Below, one piece after another: positions 1-5,931 of a stretch of DNA of 6,846 nucleotides. The position numbers were made by a program, and so were the translations under genes. Positions within the stretch are counted from its first letter, which is position 1; each line of letters opens with the position of its first letter. The stretch lies in NCBI GenBank assembly GCA_003233535.1, contig QIMA01000477.1:1-6846 (forward strand), read 5' to 3'. Origin of the DNA: Rhodanobacteraceae bacterium (GTDB lineage Bacteria > Pseudomonadota > Gammaproteobacteria > Xanthomonadales > SZUA-5). The notes beneath the pieces are model-generated. The model worked only from the letters and a program-made list of their open reading frames with translations. It was not told the origin of the DNA and made no database searches.

Positions 1-3
1 CGG

Positions 4-101
4 GCGCCCCTGTGGTGTCCCGCCGCGGCGTTGCGCCGCTTGACAAGGACTACGGCCATTGCCTGCGCGACGCGCCTTGCGGCGAAACACCACAGGGGCG
101 C
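4..101. repeat. Large imperfect inverted repeat (hairpin), weakly attC-like
   Basis: Bases 4-18 (GCGCCCCTGTGGTGT) are the exact reverse complement of 87-101. After a two-base mismatch the stem resumes, with 21-26 pairing with 79-84. The roughly 50-base centre contains a smaller alternative hairpin, 25-30 with 34-39 (GCGGCG/CGCCGC). There is no T-run on either side, so this is a poor terminator. The right flank (102-117) reads TGAACCCGTCATTAGAC, which resembles the L'/R' end of an integron attC site, but the essential GTT core reads ATT. The matching left end lies outside the window. An open frame entering from the left edge ends at TGA 102-104, and its coding status cannot be judged. The inverted repeat is certain; its function is not. 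Confidence 0.75.
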
Positions 102-214
102 TGAACCCGTCATTAGACCGTTGACAGGACACTAGGCATCCTGACCGAGGACGCGAGACCTTCACCCGCACAGCACGTCTCAATCACGCTCATCAGGCAG
201 GCTCGCAGCGCTTT

Positions 215-381
215 CCTAGCCCGGATATTTCATGAACTCGCGCGATGATCGCGCAGAACATTGATTACCCAGTGGTTTTTCTAAAGAAGCGGTGTAGGGT
301 TCATACACCCGACTGAGGATTGTCGCTGGGCGATCAAGGGCCTAGCGAGGGCGCGTGAAGTTTATGAAATTCCGGGCTAGC
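215..381. mobile_element. MITE-like element with IS1380-type terminal inverted repeats
   Basis: The left end, CCTAGCCCGGATATTTCAT (215-233), is matched in inverted orientation by TTTATGAAATTCCGGGCTAG (361-380), with one base deleted and the outermost base changed. The element is about 167 bases and has no transposase. Bases 298-381 recur almost unchanged, inverted, at 6756-6840, which shows that this is a dispersed repeat. Internal structures are a 7-bp inverted repeat at 240-246/248-254 (GCGCGAT/ATCGCGC) and a quasi-palindrome beginning TCGCTGGGC near 322. Terminal CCTAG is typical of IS1380-family ends such as ISEcp1; this family assignment is from memory. No target-site duplication is visible (GCTTT on the left, GACAG on the right), so the copy is old or was formed by deletion. 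The rest of 102-354 shows nothing I can name. Confidence 0.7.
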
Positions 382-453
382 GACAGACGCAAGGACTTCC
401 AACGTGGCTCGCGTGAGTTGTTCAGTGTGTCCCTCACAACCATACTGACGCTC

Positions 454-1062
454 ATGGGCTTGGCACTTCATCGCGGACTAGAACAGCTCAAGCTGGCGGG
501 AGCAACGTTGAGCTATGCGGCAGACTGGCAGCCCGCTGCGCAGGCAGATCGCTGGATGAGCGCGCTTTTTCAAGAGATCCCCTGGACCCAGCATCAGGTG
601 AAAATCTTCGGCAAGCTGCGCGACTCACCGCGTTTGTCCAGCTGGCACGGCGATGCCGATGCTAGCTACAGCTACTCGGGCACTCGCTATCTGCCGCTGC
701 CCTGGACGAAGACCCTCAGCGCGATTCGAACGGCGCTACGCGAGTATCTGCAAACGGACTTCAACGGCGTGCTCGTCAATCGCTATCGAAACGGCACCGA
801 CAGCATGGGCTGGCACGCCGACAACGAACCAGAACTGGGCCCCGATCCGGTTATTGCATCGATTAGCCTGGGTGCAGAACGGCGCTTCAGCTTGAAACAC
901 AGAACCGATGGGCAGCGCCTGCAACTGCACTTGGCGCACGGCAGCCTGCTGCTGATGGCTGGCCAAACCCAGCGCAACTGGCTGCACGCGCTGCCCAAGC
1001 AGCTCGGTGTGGAAGCCGAGCGGATCAACCTGACGTTTAGACGGCTGCGGATGCCCGGCTAG
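454..1062 (+). CDS. alkB: AlkB-family 2OG-Fe(II) dioxygenase (alkylated DNA/RNA repair)
   Basis: This is an AlkB-type dioxygenase that would oxidatively remove alkyl lesions such as 1-methyladenine and 3-methylcytosine from DNA or RNA, using Fe(II), oxygen and 2-oxoglutarate in the cytoplasm. Counted from the ATG at 454 (203 aa), the Fe ligands are H121 and D123 in GWHADNEPELG and H178 in NWLHALPK. R190 and R196 in ERINLTFRR match the spaced pair of 2-oxoglutarate-contacting arginines in E. coli AlkB. The stretches PRLSSWHGD, YSYSG and NRYRNGTDSMGWHAD are typical of the short ALKBH2/3-like bacterial group, and the domain looks complete. The frame stays open upstream to GTG 355 and ATG 364, both inside the mobile repeat. 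I prefer 454 because it gives the usual family length and the extra 33 residues look unrelated to AlkB. However, no good ribosome binding site precedes 454, whereas GAGGG (347-351) lies just before GTG 355. The gene stands alone. Confidence 0.9.
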   Translation: MGLALHRGLEQLKLAGATLSYAADWQPAAQADRWMSALFQEIPWTQHQVKIFGKLRDSPRLSSWHGDADASYSYSGTRYLPLPWTKTLSAIRTALREYLQTDFNGVLVNRYRNGTDSMGWHADNEPELGPDPVIASISLGAERRFSLKHRTDGQRLQLHLAHGSLLLMAGQTQRNWLHALPKQLGVEAERINLTFRRLRMPG

Positions 1063-1098
1063 GGCGGCTCCTGCGCTGTTCTGGGCGCACGTCAGGGC

Positions 1099-1135
1099 GG
1101 CGCCAAGGCGCCGCATCGCGAGCAAGCTCGCTCCT
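1099..1135. repeat. REP-like double palindrome
   Basis: Two tight hairpins lie side by side downstream of the AlkB gene: GGCGCC-AA-GGCGCC (1099-1112) and GCGAGC-AA-GCTCGC (1118-1131), followed by TCCTAC. The pattern of a short GC-rich palindrome ending in GCTCCTAC is characteristic of REP elements that are abundant between genes of Pseudomonas and related gammaproteobacteria. A related fragment, CGGCTCCTGCG, lies at 1065-1075. There is no T-run, so classic intrinsic termination is unlikely, although REPs can stabilise mRNA ends or impede polymerase. The remainder of the 1063-1352 spacer holds only the inverted repeat at 1258-1285, and I recognise no promoter in it. Confidence 0.65.
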
Positions 1136-1257
1136 ACTCAAAAGCGAACGGCGAAGCACCGGGAAACATCCGGACGGACCCACTGGTGGCTCAAAAGGGC
1201 TTCGCACACATCCTCGATTAAGTTCCGCACAGTGCAGGCCTTTCGCAACATACGAAC

Positions 1258-1285
1258 ATTGGAGAGATTGTGAAACTGCTCCAAT
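1258..1285. promoter_or_regulatory. Inverted repeat upstream of the DUF192 gene, possible operator
   Basis: ATTGGAG (1258-1264) is the perfect reverse complement of CTCCAAT (1279-1285), with 14 bases between. It lies about 70 bases before the chosen start of the DUF192 gene, where an operator or a 5' leader hairpin would be plausible. No convincing -35/-10 pair is visible beside it. A 7-bp match can occur by chance, so only the symmetry is secure. Confidence 0.3.
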
Positions 1286-1352
1286 TTGATCGCCACACCA
1301 GCAGGCTGGGGGTAGGATTCGACATCCCATGTGCACTGCGACCGAAAAAACG

Positions 1353-1808
1353 ATGTTCAAAGCCGGTGTAACTATCGCTGCTGCTGCACTGTTGGCCCTG
1401 TTTCTCAGCGCCTGTGCAAGCGCCGAACCCACGGTCACGCTGAAGGGTGAGCGCTTTCGGGTGGTAATCGCCAAGGACGCTGAAACACAAGCGCGCGGCC
1501 TAATGTTCGTCGACCATATGGATGAAGATGCAGGCATGCTGTTCGTTTATGATGACAGCAGCCGACGCTCTTTTTGGATGCGTAACTGTCGAATTCCGCT
1601 AGATATATTGTACTTTGATGAGAATGCAGAATTGGTCGGTGAGGCACTCGGCGTGCCGCCATGTAATGGTGTACCCGCTAGCCAGTGCCCCACCTACGAC
1701 GGTGGCGGCGCAGCGTCTCGATATGTGCTGGAACTCAATGCAGGTGTTGCCAAACAGCTGGGGGTCAATCGCGGTGACAAACTCACACTACCCTCGACGG
1801 AGCTGTAG
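1353..1808 (+). CDS. DUF192 family lipoprotein
   Basis: This is a small DUF192 (PF02643) protein with no settled biochemical role. From the ATG at 1353 (151 aa) it begins MFKAGVTIAAAALLALFLSAC, a compact lipoprotein signal with lipobox LSAC and lipid-acceptor Cys21, so the mature protein should be anchored to the membrane on the periplasmic side. Family motifs appear in order: RGLMFVDHM (48-56), GMLFVYDD (61-68), FWMRNC (74-79), IPLDILYFD (81-89) and the closing VLELNAG...LGVNRGDKL (125-144). Two cysteines, C104 and C112, bracket a Pro-rich loop (PPCNGVPASQCP) and could form a disulfide. An in-frame ATG at 1329 would add eight residues ahead of the signal peptide. I prefer 1353 because it gives a standard signal sequence, but neither start has a strong ribosome binding site. 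The next gene begins 6 bases after the stop, so the two are probably co-transcribed. Confidence 0.9.
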   Translation: MFKAGVTIAAAALLALFLSACASAEPTVTLKGERFRVVIAKDAETQARGLMFVDHMDEDAGMLFVYDDSSRRSFWMRNCRIPLDILYFDENAELVGEALGVPPCNGVPASQCPTYDGGGAASRYVLELNAGVAKQLGVNRGDKLTLPSTEL

Positions 1809-1814
1809 TCGAGC

Positions 1815-2570
1815 ATGAGCAGCCATCGACGTCGTGGCAGACGTTCCCGCGGTCGCCACCGCCAACAGTGGGCGCTGTGGGCATTGGCAGCGCTGTTGGT
1901 CGGCGGACTAGTATTGTCTCGCCATTGGCTGGCACAACAGACCGCGTTGGAAACTGCCAGTCAGTTCACGCAGACGTCGTCTAGGGCTCCGGCACCCGTA
2001 GCGATGCCGGCGGAAGTCCAGCCCGAGCCCGCAGAAGCACTGGTCAATGAACCCGAGCTACTGCCCAAACGCGAGCTAGATCAGGCGCAAGAAGAGGTTT
2101 GGCGGTCCGGCGATGTCACCCATATGGCCCTGCCTGAGGACTGGACCACGCCACCACGCTATTTCAACCCGGATCCACAGATCATCAGTGTTCTGCATCA
2201 AGCGGGCCTAAAGCCACAGGTCTTGCGCCGCAGCGGTGACTTGCGGGTGCGCCGTACTTGGCAGGGCGGGCGCAGCCAGTTGGCGGTGGTGGAAACAGTC
2301 ACCCGGCGCTACTCCGGCAACGATTGGCGTGTCATTTACGCCATCGCCCACCGTGAGACCAAGCCGAATAGAGAGGGCGCTGCACGCTTGATGCAAGCCA
2401 ACGGATCTTCGGTGCTTAGCCACTGGAGCTGGGATCGCGGCTACTGGTTCGCGCGGGTACTGGTACCCGCCAACGCCACTGCCGATTCCTTGATCAGCGC
2501 CGTGGAACATGTACTGGCAAGCGCGGACGAACTGGAGCTTGAGCTAACTGGCGCGACCGACGAGTTCTGA
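1815..2570 (+). CDS. Hypothetical single-pass membrane protein, co-transcribed with the DUF192 gene
   Basis: I do not recognise this 251-aa protein. The N-terminus is strongly basic (about ten Arg/His in residues 4-16). One hydrophobic segment follows at about residues 19-36 (WALWALAALLVGGLVL), which predicts a cytoplasmic N-terminus and a periplasmic remainder. A Pro/Ala/Glu-rich linker covers about 57-95. The C-terminal part (about 105-250) looks folded and is rich in Trp, Arg and Tyr, for example RTWQGGRSQLAVVETVTRRY, VIYAIAHRETKP and SHWSWDRGYWFARVLVP, and it ends in an acidic helix. No enzyme motif is visible. The ATG at 1815 lies 6 bases after the DUF192 stop, with GGAG at 1799-1802 as a distant ribosome binding site, which indicates translational coupling. 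The shared envelope location suggests, but does not show, a common role. It could be a divergent cell-envelope stress or division accessory protein; the sequence alone does not decide. Confidence 0.8.
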   Translation: MSSHRRRGRRSRGRHRQQWALWALAALLVGGLVLSRHWLAQQTALETASQFTQTSSRAPAPVAMPAEVQPEPAEALVNEPELLPKRELDQAQEEVWRSGDVTHMALPEDWTTPPRYFNPDPQIISVLHQAGLKPQVLRRSGDLRVRRTWQGGRSQLAVVETVTRRYSGNDWRVIYAIAHRETKPNREGAARLMQANGSSVLSHWSWDRGYWFARVLVPANATADSLISAVEHVLASADELELELTGATDEF

Positions 2571-2602
2571 ACCGCGCGAGTCAGTCGCCAAAAGCCGACC
2601 TG

Positions 2603-2662
2603 AGTCCAACGATGAAGTAGCTGGGTGGACTGCGCGGCAGCTAAGCCATCGACACAGTCCAC
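2603..2662. terminator. Candidate hairpins between convergent genes
   Basis: The 98-base gap between the hypothetical membrane-protein gene and the end of valS holds two mutually exclusive inverted repeats. AGTCCA (2603-2608) can pair with TGGACT (2626-2631). GTGGACTG (2625-2632) can pair with CAGTCCAC (2655-2662) across a 22-base loop. The position suits a bidirectional stop signal, but there is no T-run on either strand and the loops are long, so this would be at best a weak or factor-dependent terminator. Confidence 0.3.
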
Positions 2663-2668
2663 AACTGA

Positions 2669-5614
2669 TCAACCTCTCGCCAGCTTATCTCTCTGCGCCT
2701 GCAGCTCAGCCTTGCGCGCGCCGAATTCAGCAACCCGCTGATGCTCCTGATTGATCACCGCCTTCGGCGCGCCGCCGACGAATTTAGGATTACCCAGTTT
2801 GCCCTCGGCTTTGCCCAAATCTGCCTGAACCTTGCCGATCTCCTTGTCCAGTCGCTTGAGCTCAGCGTCGACATCGATCAACCCGGCCAGCGGCACCAGC
2901 AGCTTCAGATCGCCAACCAAAGCCATGGCCGAGGCCGGCGCTTCGGTTCCCGGCTCCAACCAAGTCGTGCTCTGAATGCGCGCTAGCAGGCGGAAGGCAT
3001 CCGCGAAGCGCGCTACTCGCTCACGATCCAGGGCGTCACCGCCGCTCAACAGCAAATCCAGGGCCTTGCCGGGCGACAAATTCATCTCACCGCGGATTTT
3101 GCGGATACCGCTTAGGCTAGCCTTGAGCCATTCGATATCGGCATCAGCCTGCGGATCAATCGCTAACGCTAGGTCGGCGGCTTCCGCGTACGGCTGCGGC
3201 GCCTGACCCAGATAGTCCTCGCTAACGCCAAAGTGCGGCTTGAGGAACTGCCAAATTTCTTCAGTGATGAACGGCGTGATCGGGTGCAGCAGTCGCAACA
3301 CGGCCTCAAGCACGTGCAGCAGCGTGTGCAGCGCCGCCGTCTTGCGCGCATCGTCGTCGCCCTGCAGGGCCGGCTTGGCTAGCTCCAAGAACCAGTCGCA
3401 ATACTCATCCCAAACAAACGCGTAGACCGTCTGCGCAGCGAGATCGAAGCGATACTCAGCAATGTGCTGGTGGTAGCTCCGACAAGTAGCAACCAAACGC
3501 CCCAAAACCCAACGTTCCGCAGCACTGTCAGCCGCCGGCAACTCCCGACAGCTTTGAACTTTCGCTCCTGCGTGCCCACTGAAATTGGGGCTACTGGAAC
3601 TGGCCCCTGCTGAAACTGTCTCTAATCCCATCGACACAAAGCGCGCCGCATTCCACAGCTTGTTGCAGAAGTTCTTGTAGCCCTCGCAGCGCTGCATATC
3701 AAAATTGATCGTGCGTCCGTGCGTAGCCAGCGCAGCGAAAGTGAAGCGCAGCGCGTCCGCACCTACCGGCGCGATGCCGTCAGGGAATTCACGGCGAATG
3801 CGCTTTTCGACCTTCTGCTTGATCTGTGGGATCAGCAGGGCCGAGGTGGATTTAGTAACCAAGTCCTCCAGTTCGATGCCGTCGATCAAGTCCAGCGGGT
3901 CAATCGTGTTGCCCTTGGACTTGCTCATTTTGTGGCCTTCAGCATCGCGCACGATGGCGTTGATGTAGACCGTGTCGAAGGGAATACGGTTAGACAGCTT
4001 GGCGCGCTCCGGCGTATAGCTGCCGTCTTCCTGGCGACCAACGAAGTAGGTGCTGGCCATCACCATCCGCGCAACCCAAAAGAAAATGATGTCGAAGCCA
4101 GTGACCATCACCGACGACGGCACAAAGCGCTGAAAATCGAACCATTCGGCAGCGCGTTCGGGATTGTCGCCAGGCCAGCCCATGGTGGAGAACGGCCACA
4201 GCGCTGAGCTGAACCAGGTATCGAGCACGTCAGGATCGCGAGTTAGCGCGCCCTGCGGTGCCGGCAAGCCCTGTTTGGCGGCCCAGGAAACAGCCTCGGC
4301 TTCGTCCTCACCGACGAAAATCACCCCGGATTCGTCGTACCAGGCGGGAATCTGGTGACCCCACCACAGCTGCCGCGACACGCACCAGTCCTGGATATTT
4401 CCCAGCCACTGTTTGTAGGTGGTGCTCCAATTCTCCGGCACAAATTTGATGTCACCGTCGAGAACCGCATTCAGTGCCGGATCGGTGATGGCGGTCTTGC
4501 CGCCCGGGCGACCGTCAGGCTGCGTTTCACTGGTCAGATCGACAAACCACTGGTCGGTGAGCATGGGCTCGATCACCGCATCGGTGCGCTGGCTGATCGG
4601 AATGCTCAGCTTGTGTGGCTTGGTTTCCACCAGTAACCCTTGCGCTTCCAGGTCGGCGAGCACGCGCTTGCGCGCCTCGAAACGATCCAGGCCCTGATAA
4701 ACCGCGGGCGCGGCTTCGTTGACCTTGGCGTCGAGGGTGAAGATCGTCATCGGTTCGATCTTGTGGCGCTGGCCAATCTGGTAATCGTTAAAGTCATGCG
4801 CTGGCGTGATCTTGACTGCGCCGGTGCCAAACTCCCGATCCACATAGCCATCGGCAATCACCGGAATCGTGCGACCGGTCAGCGGCAAGACCAGTTGCTT
4901 GCCGATCAAATCGGCGTAGCGCTCATCGCTAGGATGCACCGCGACGGCGACGTCGCCGAGCATGGTTTCCGGCCGCGTTGTCGCAACCACCACGCCCTCG
5001 CCGCCATCGGCAGCCGGGTAACGAATCGACCACATGTGGCCAGCGCGCTCTTCGTTGTTCACTTCCAGATCGGAGACCGCGGTCATCAGCACCGGATCCC
5101 AGTGCACCAAACGCTTGCCGCGATAGATCAAACCGTCCCGATACCAGTCGATAAAGACCTTACGCACCGAAGCCGACAGCCCCTCGTCCATGGTGAAGCG
5201 CTCGCGCGACCAGTCGCAGGAGGCACCCAGGCGGCGCATCTGGTGCGTAATGGTTGAGCCCGACTCTTCCTTCCACCGCCAAACGCGATCGATAAAGCCC
5301 TGCCGACCCAACTCATGCCGACTGGTACCGGCTGCCGCCAGCTGGTTCTCAACAATCTTCTGCGTAGCGATGCCGGCATGGTCGGTTCCGCACTGCCAGA
5401 GCACGCTACGCCCGCGCATACGCTGGTAGCGAACCATCAGATCCATCAGCGTCTGCTGAAAGGCATGGCCCATGTGCAGCGTGCCGGTAACGTTAGGCGG
5501 CGGCAACAATATGCAAAACGGCTCGCCCTCGCCATTCGGCTTGAATACGCCGGCCTGCTCCCACTCGGGATACCAGCGGGATTCCACTGCTTTCGGGTCG
5601 AAACTCTTGTCCAT
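2669..5614 (-). CDS. valS: Valine--tRNA ligase (ValRS)
   Basis: This cytoplasmic class I aminoacyl-tRNA synthetase charges tRNA-Val with valine and hydrolyses mischarged Thr-tRNA-Val. It is 981 aa and appears full length. The catalytic HIGH-type motif is PPPNVTGTLHMGHA (HMGH 47-50) and the KMSKS loop is at 562-566. The CP1 editing domain inserted in the Rossmann fold shows TTRPETMLGD (212-221) and GTGAVKITPAHDFNDY (263-278). Further ValRS signatures are WCVSRQLWWGHQIPAWY (410-426) and DVLDTWFSS (462-470). The helical anticodon-binding domain covers about 697-845, and a C-terminal coiled coil with Lys/Glu heptads covers about 915-981. Oddity: between NKLWNAARFV (651-660) and ERWVLGRL (700-707) the linker is about 40 residues, Ser-rich, with atypical codons, against about 22 in E. 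coli as I recall it. The ATG at 5614 opens the canonical MDKSFDP start but has only a weak ribosome binding site (GAGAA). The gene is not followed or preceded by a same-strand neighbour here. Confidence 0.98.
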   Translation of the reverse strand: MDKSFDPKAVESRWYPEWEQAGVFKPNGEGEPFCILLPPPNVTGTLHMGHAFQQTLMDLMVRYQRMRGRSVLWQCGTDHAGIATQKIVENQLAAAGTSRHELGRQGFIDRVWRWKEESGSTITHQMRRLGASCDWSRERFTMDEGLSASVRKVFIDWYRDGLIYRGKRLVHWDPVLMTAVSDLEVNNEERAGHMWSIRYPAADGGEGVVVATTRPETMLGDVAVAVHPSDERYADLIGKQLVLPLTGRTIPVIADGYVDREFGTGAVKITPAHDFNDYQIGQRHKIEPMTIFTLDAKVNEAAPAVYQGLDRFEARKRVLADLEAQGLLVETKPHKLSIPISQRTDAVIEPMLTDQWFVDLTSETQPDGRPGGKTAITDPALNAVLDGDIKFVPENWSTTYKQWLGNIQDWCVSRQLWWGHQIPAWYDESGVIFVGEDEAEAVSWAAKQGLPAPQGALTRDPDVLDTWFSSALWPFSTMGWPGDNPERAAEWFDFQRFVPSSVMVTGFDIIFFWVARMVMASTYFVGRQEDGSYTPERAKLSNRIPFDTVYINAIVRDAEGHKMSKSKGNTIDPLDLIDGIELEDLVTKSTSALLIPQIKQKVEKRIRREFPDGIAPVGADALRFTFAALATHGRTINFDMQRCEGYKNFCNKLWNAARFVSMGLETVSAGASSSSPNFSGHAGAKVQSCRELPAADSAAERWVLGRLVATCRSYHQHIAEYRFDLAAQTVYAFVWDEYCDWFLELAKPALQGDDDARKTAALHTLLHVLEAVLRLLHPITPFITEEIWQFLKPHFGVSEDYLGQAPQPYAEAADLALAIDPQADADIEWLKASLSGIRKIRGEMNLSPGKALDLLLSGGDALDRERVARFADAFRLLARIQSTTWLEPGTEAPASAMALVGDLKLLVPLAGLIDVDAELKRLDKEIGKVQADLGKAEGKLGNPKFVGGAPKAVINQEHQRVAEFGARKAELQAQRDKLARG

Positions 5615-5634
5615 AGTTCTCAGTAGTCAAAGGT

Positions 5635-5659
5635 GGCAGCGGCGAAACGCGTCGCTGCC
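5635..5659. promoter_or_regulatory. Hairpin in the valS 5' leader region
   Basis: GGCAGCG (5635-5641) pairs perfectly with CGCTGCC (5653-5659) around an 11-base loop. It lies 20-45 bases upstream of the valS start and would sit in the mRNA leader if transcription begins farther upstream. There is no T-run toward valS, so it is not a clear attenuator, and no T-box is expected in this group. It may simply be a decayed palindromic repeat. The purine-rich tract that follows on + (5660-5710) contains no feature I can name. Confidence 0.35.
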
Positions 5660-5710
5660 AAGGGAAGGGGCGGCAAGATTGCAGGAAAGGGGCGGTTGGG
5701 GCAAATGGGG

Positions 5711-5833
5711 CTGCGCGCCTTGAACAACCTGGCCGAGCAATACCTGTTCTTCGCCGAGGGCCAGGCCATGCGCCGCATCCCCATGCACATGAAGGTTGAG
5801 GATGCCCGGCTGCCGACGGAACCCTACACCTGA
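5711..5833 (+). pseudogene. RhuM-like (virulence protein family) gene remnant
   Basis: The translated stretch ending the frame reads LNNLAEQYLFFAEGQAMRRI followed by PMHMK (about 5720-5794). It closely resembles, from memory, an internal segment of the RhuM/COG3943 family, in which LNxLAEQYLxFAEGQAMRRxPMxM is followed by a KDWxxKLDxFL segment. Here the similarity stops after PMHMK and the frame ends 12 residues later (VEDARLPTEPYT, stop 5831-5833). Upstream residues are a low-complexity Gly/Lys/Arg run unlike RhuM. Only about 25 residues of a protein usually over 300 aa survive, so this is best read as a deletion remnant with no intact start. RhuM genes are often found in genomic islands and accessory regions. 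A chance resemblance cannot be excluded without a database search. Confidence 0.5.
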
Positions 5834-5931
5834 ACGAACCCAAACCTAACGCTTCCGCTCAGCAACCCTTTTTTCACCCTTGGACCGTTTAAGTAATTGT
5901 CGTCAATCAGACGGCGGTGAAGGAGATGGAC

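Noticed and set aside
1..134. C-terminal end of a gene entering from the left edge
   Set aside because: Two frames are open from base 1 (ending at 102-104 and 132-134), but both are short and run through the large palindrome. Neither translation is recognisable, so no coding call is supported.
121..150. TTGACA at 121-126 as a -35 promoter box (also TTGACA at 40-45)
   Set aside because: No -10-like hexamer occurs at 16-18 bases from either, and no gene follows at a sensible distance.
1037..1537. Minus-strand frame of 166 codons across the alkB-DUF192 spacer
   Set aside because: It overlaps the DUF192 gene and the REP-like hairpins, and its translation is low complexity with no known motif.
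4640..5257. A 205-codon open frame on + antisense to valS
   Set aside because: It lies wholly within the valS coding sequence on the opposite strand, has no recognisable domain or ribosome binding site, and is expected by chance opposite a GC-rich gene.
5493..5843. Minus-strand frame of 116 codons overlapping the valS start and the upstream spacer
   Set aside because: It overlaps the first 40 codons of valS in another frame and is Arg/Pro/Trp-rich with no family resemblance. The + strand of the same spacer gives a better match (RhuM-like).
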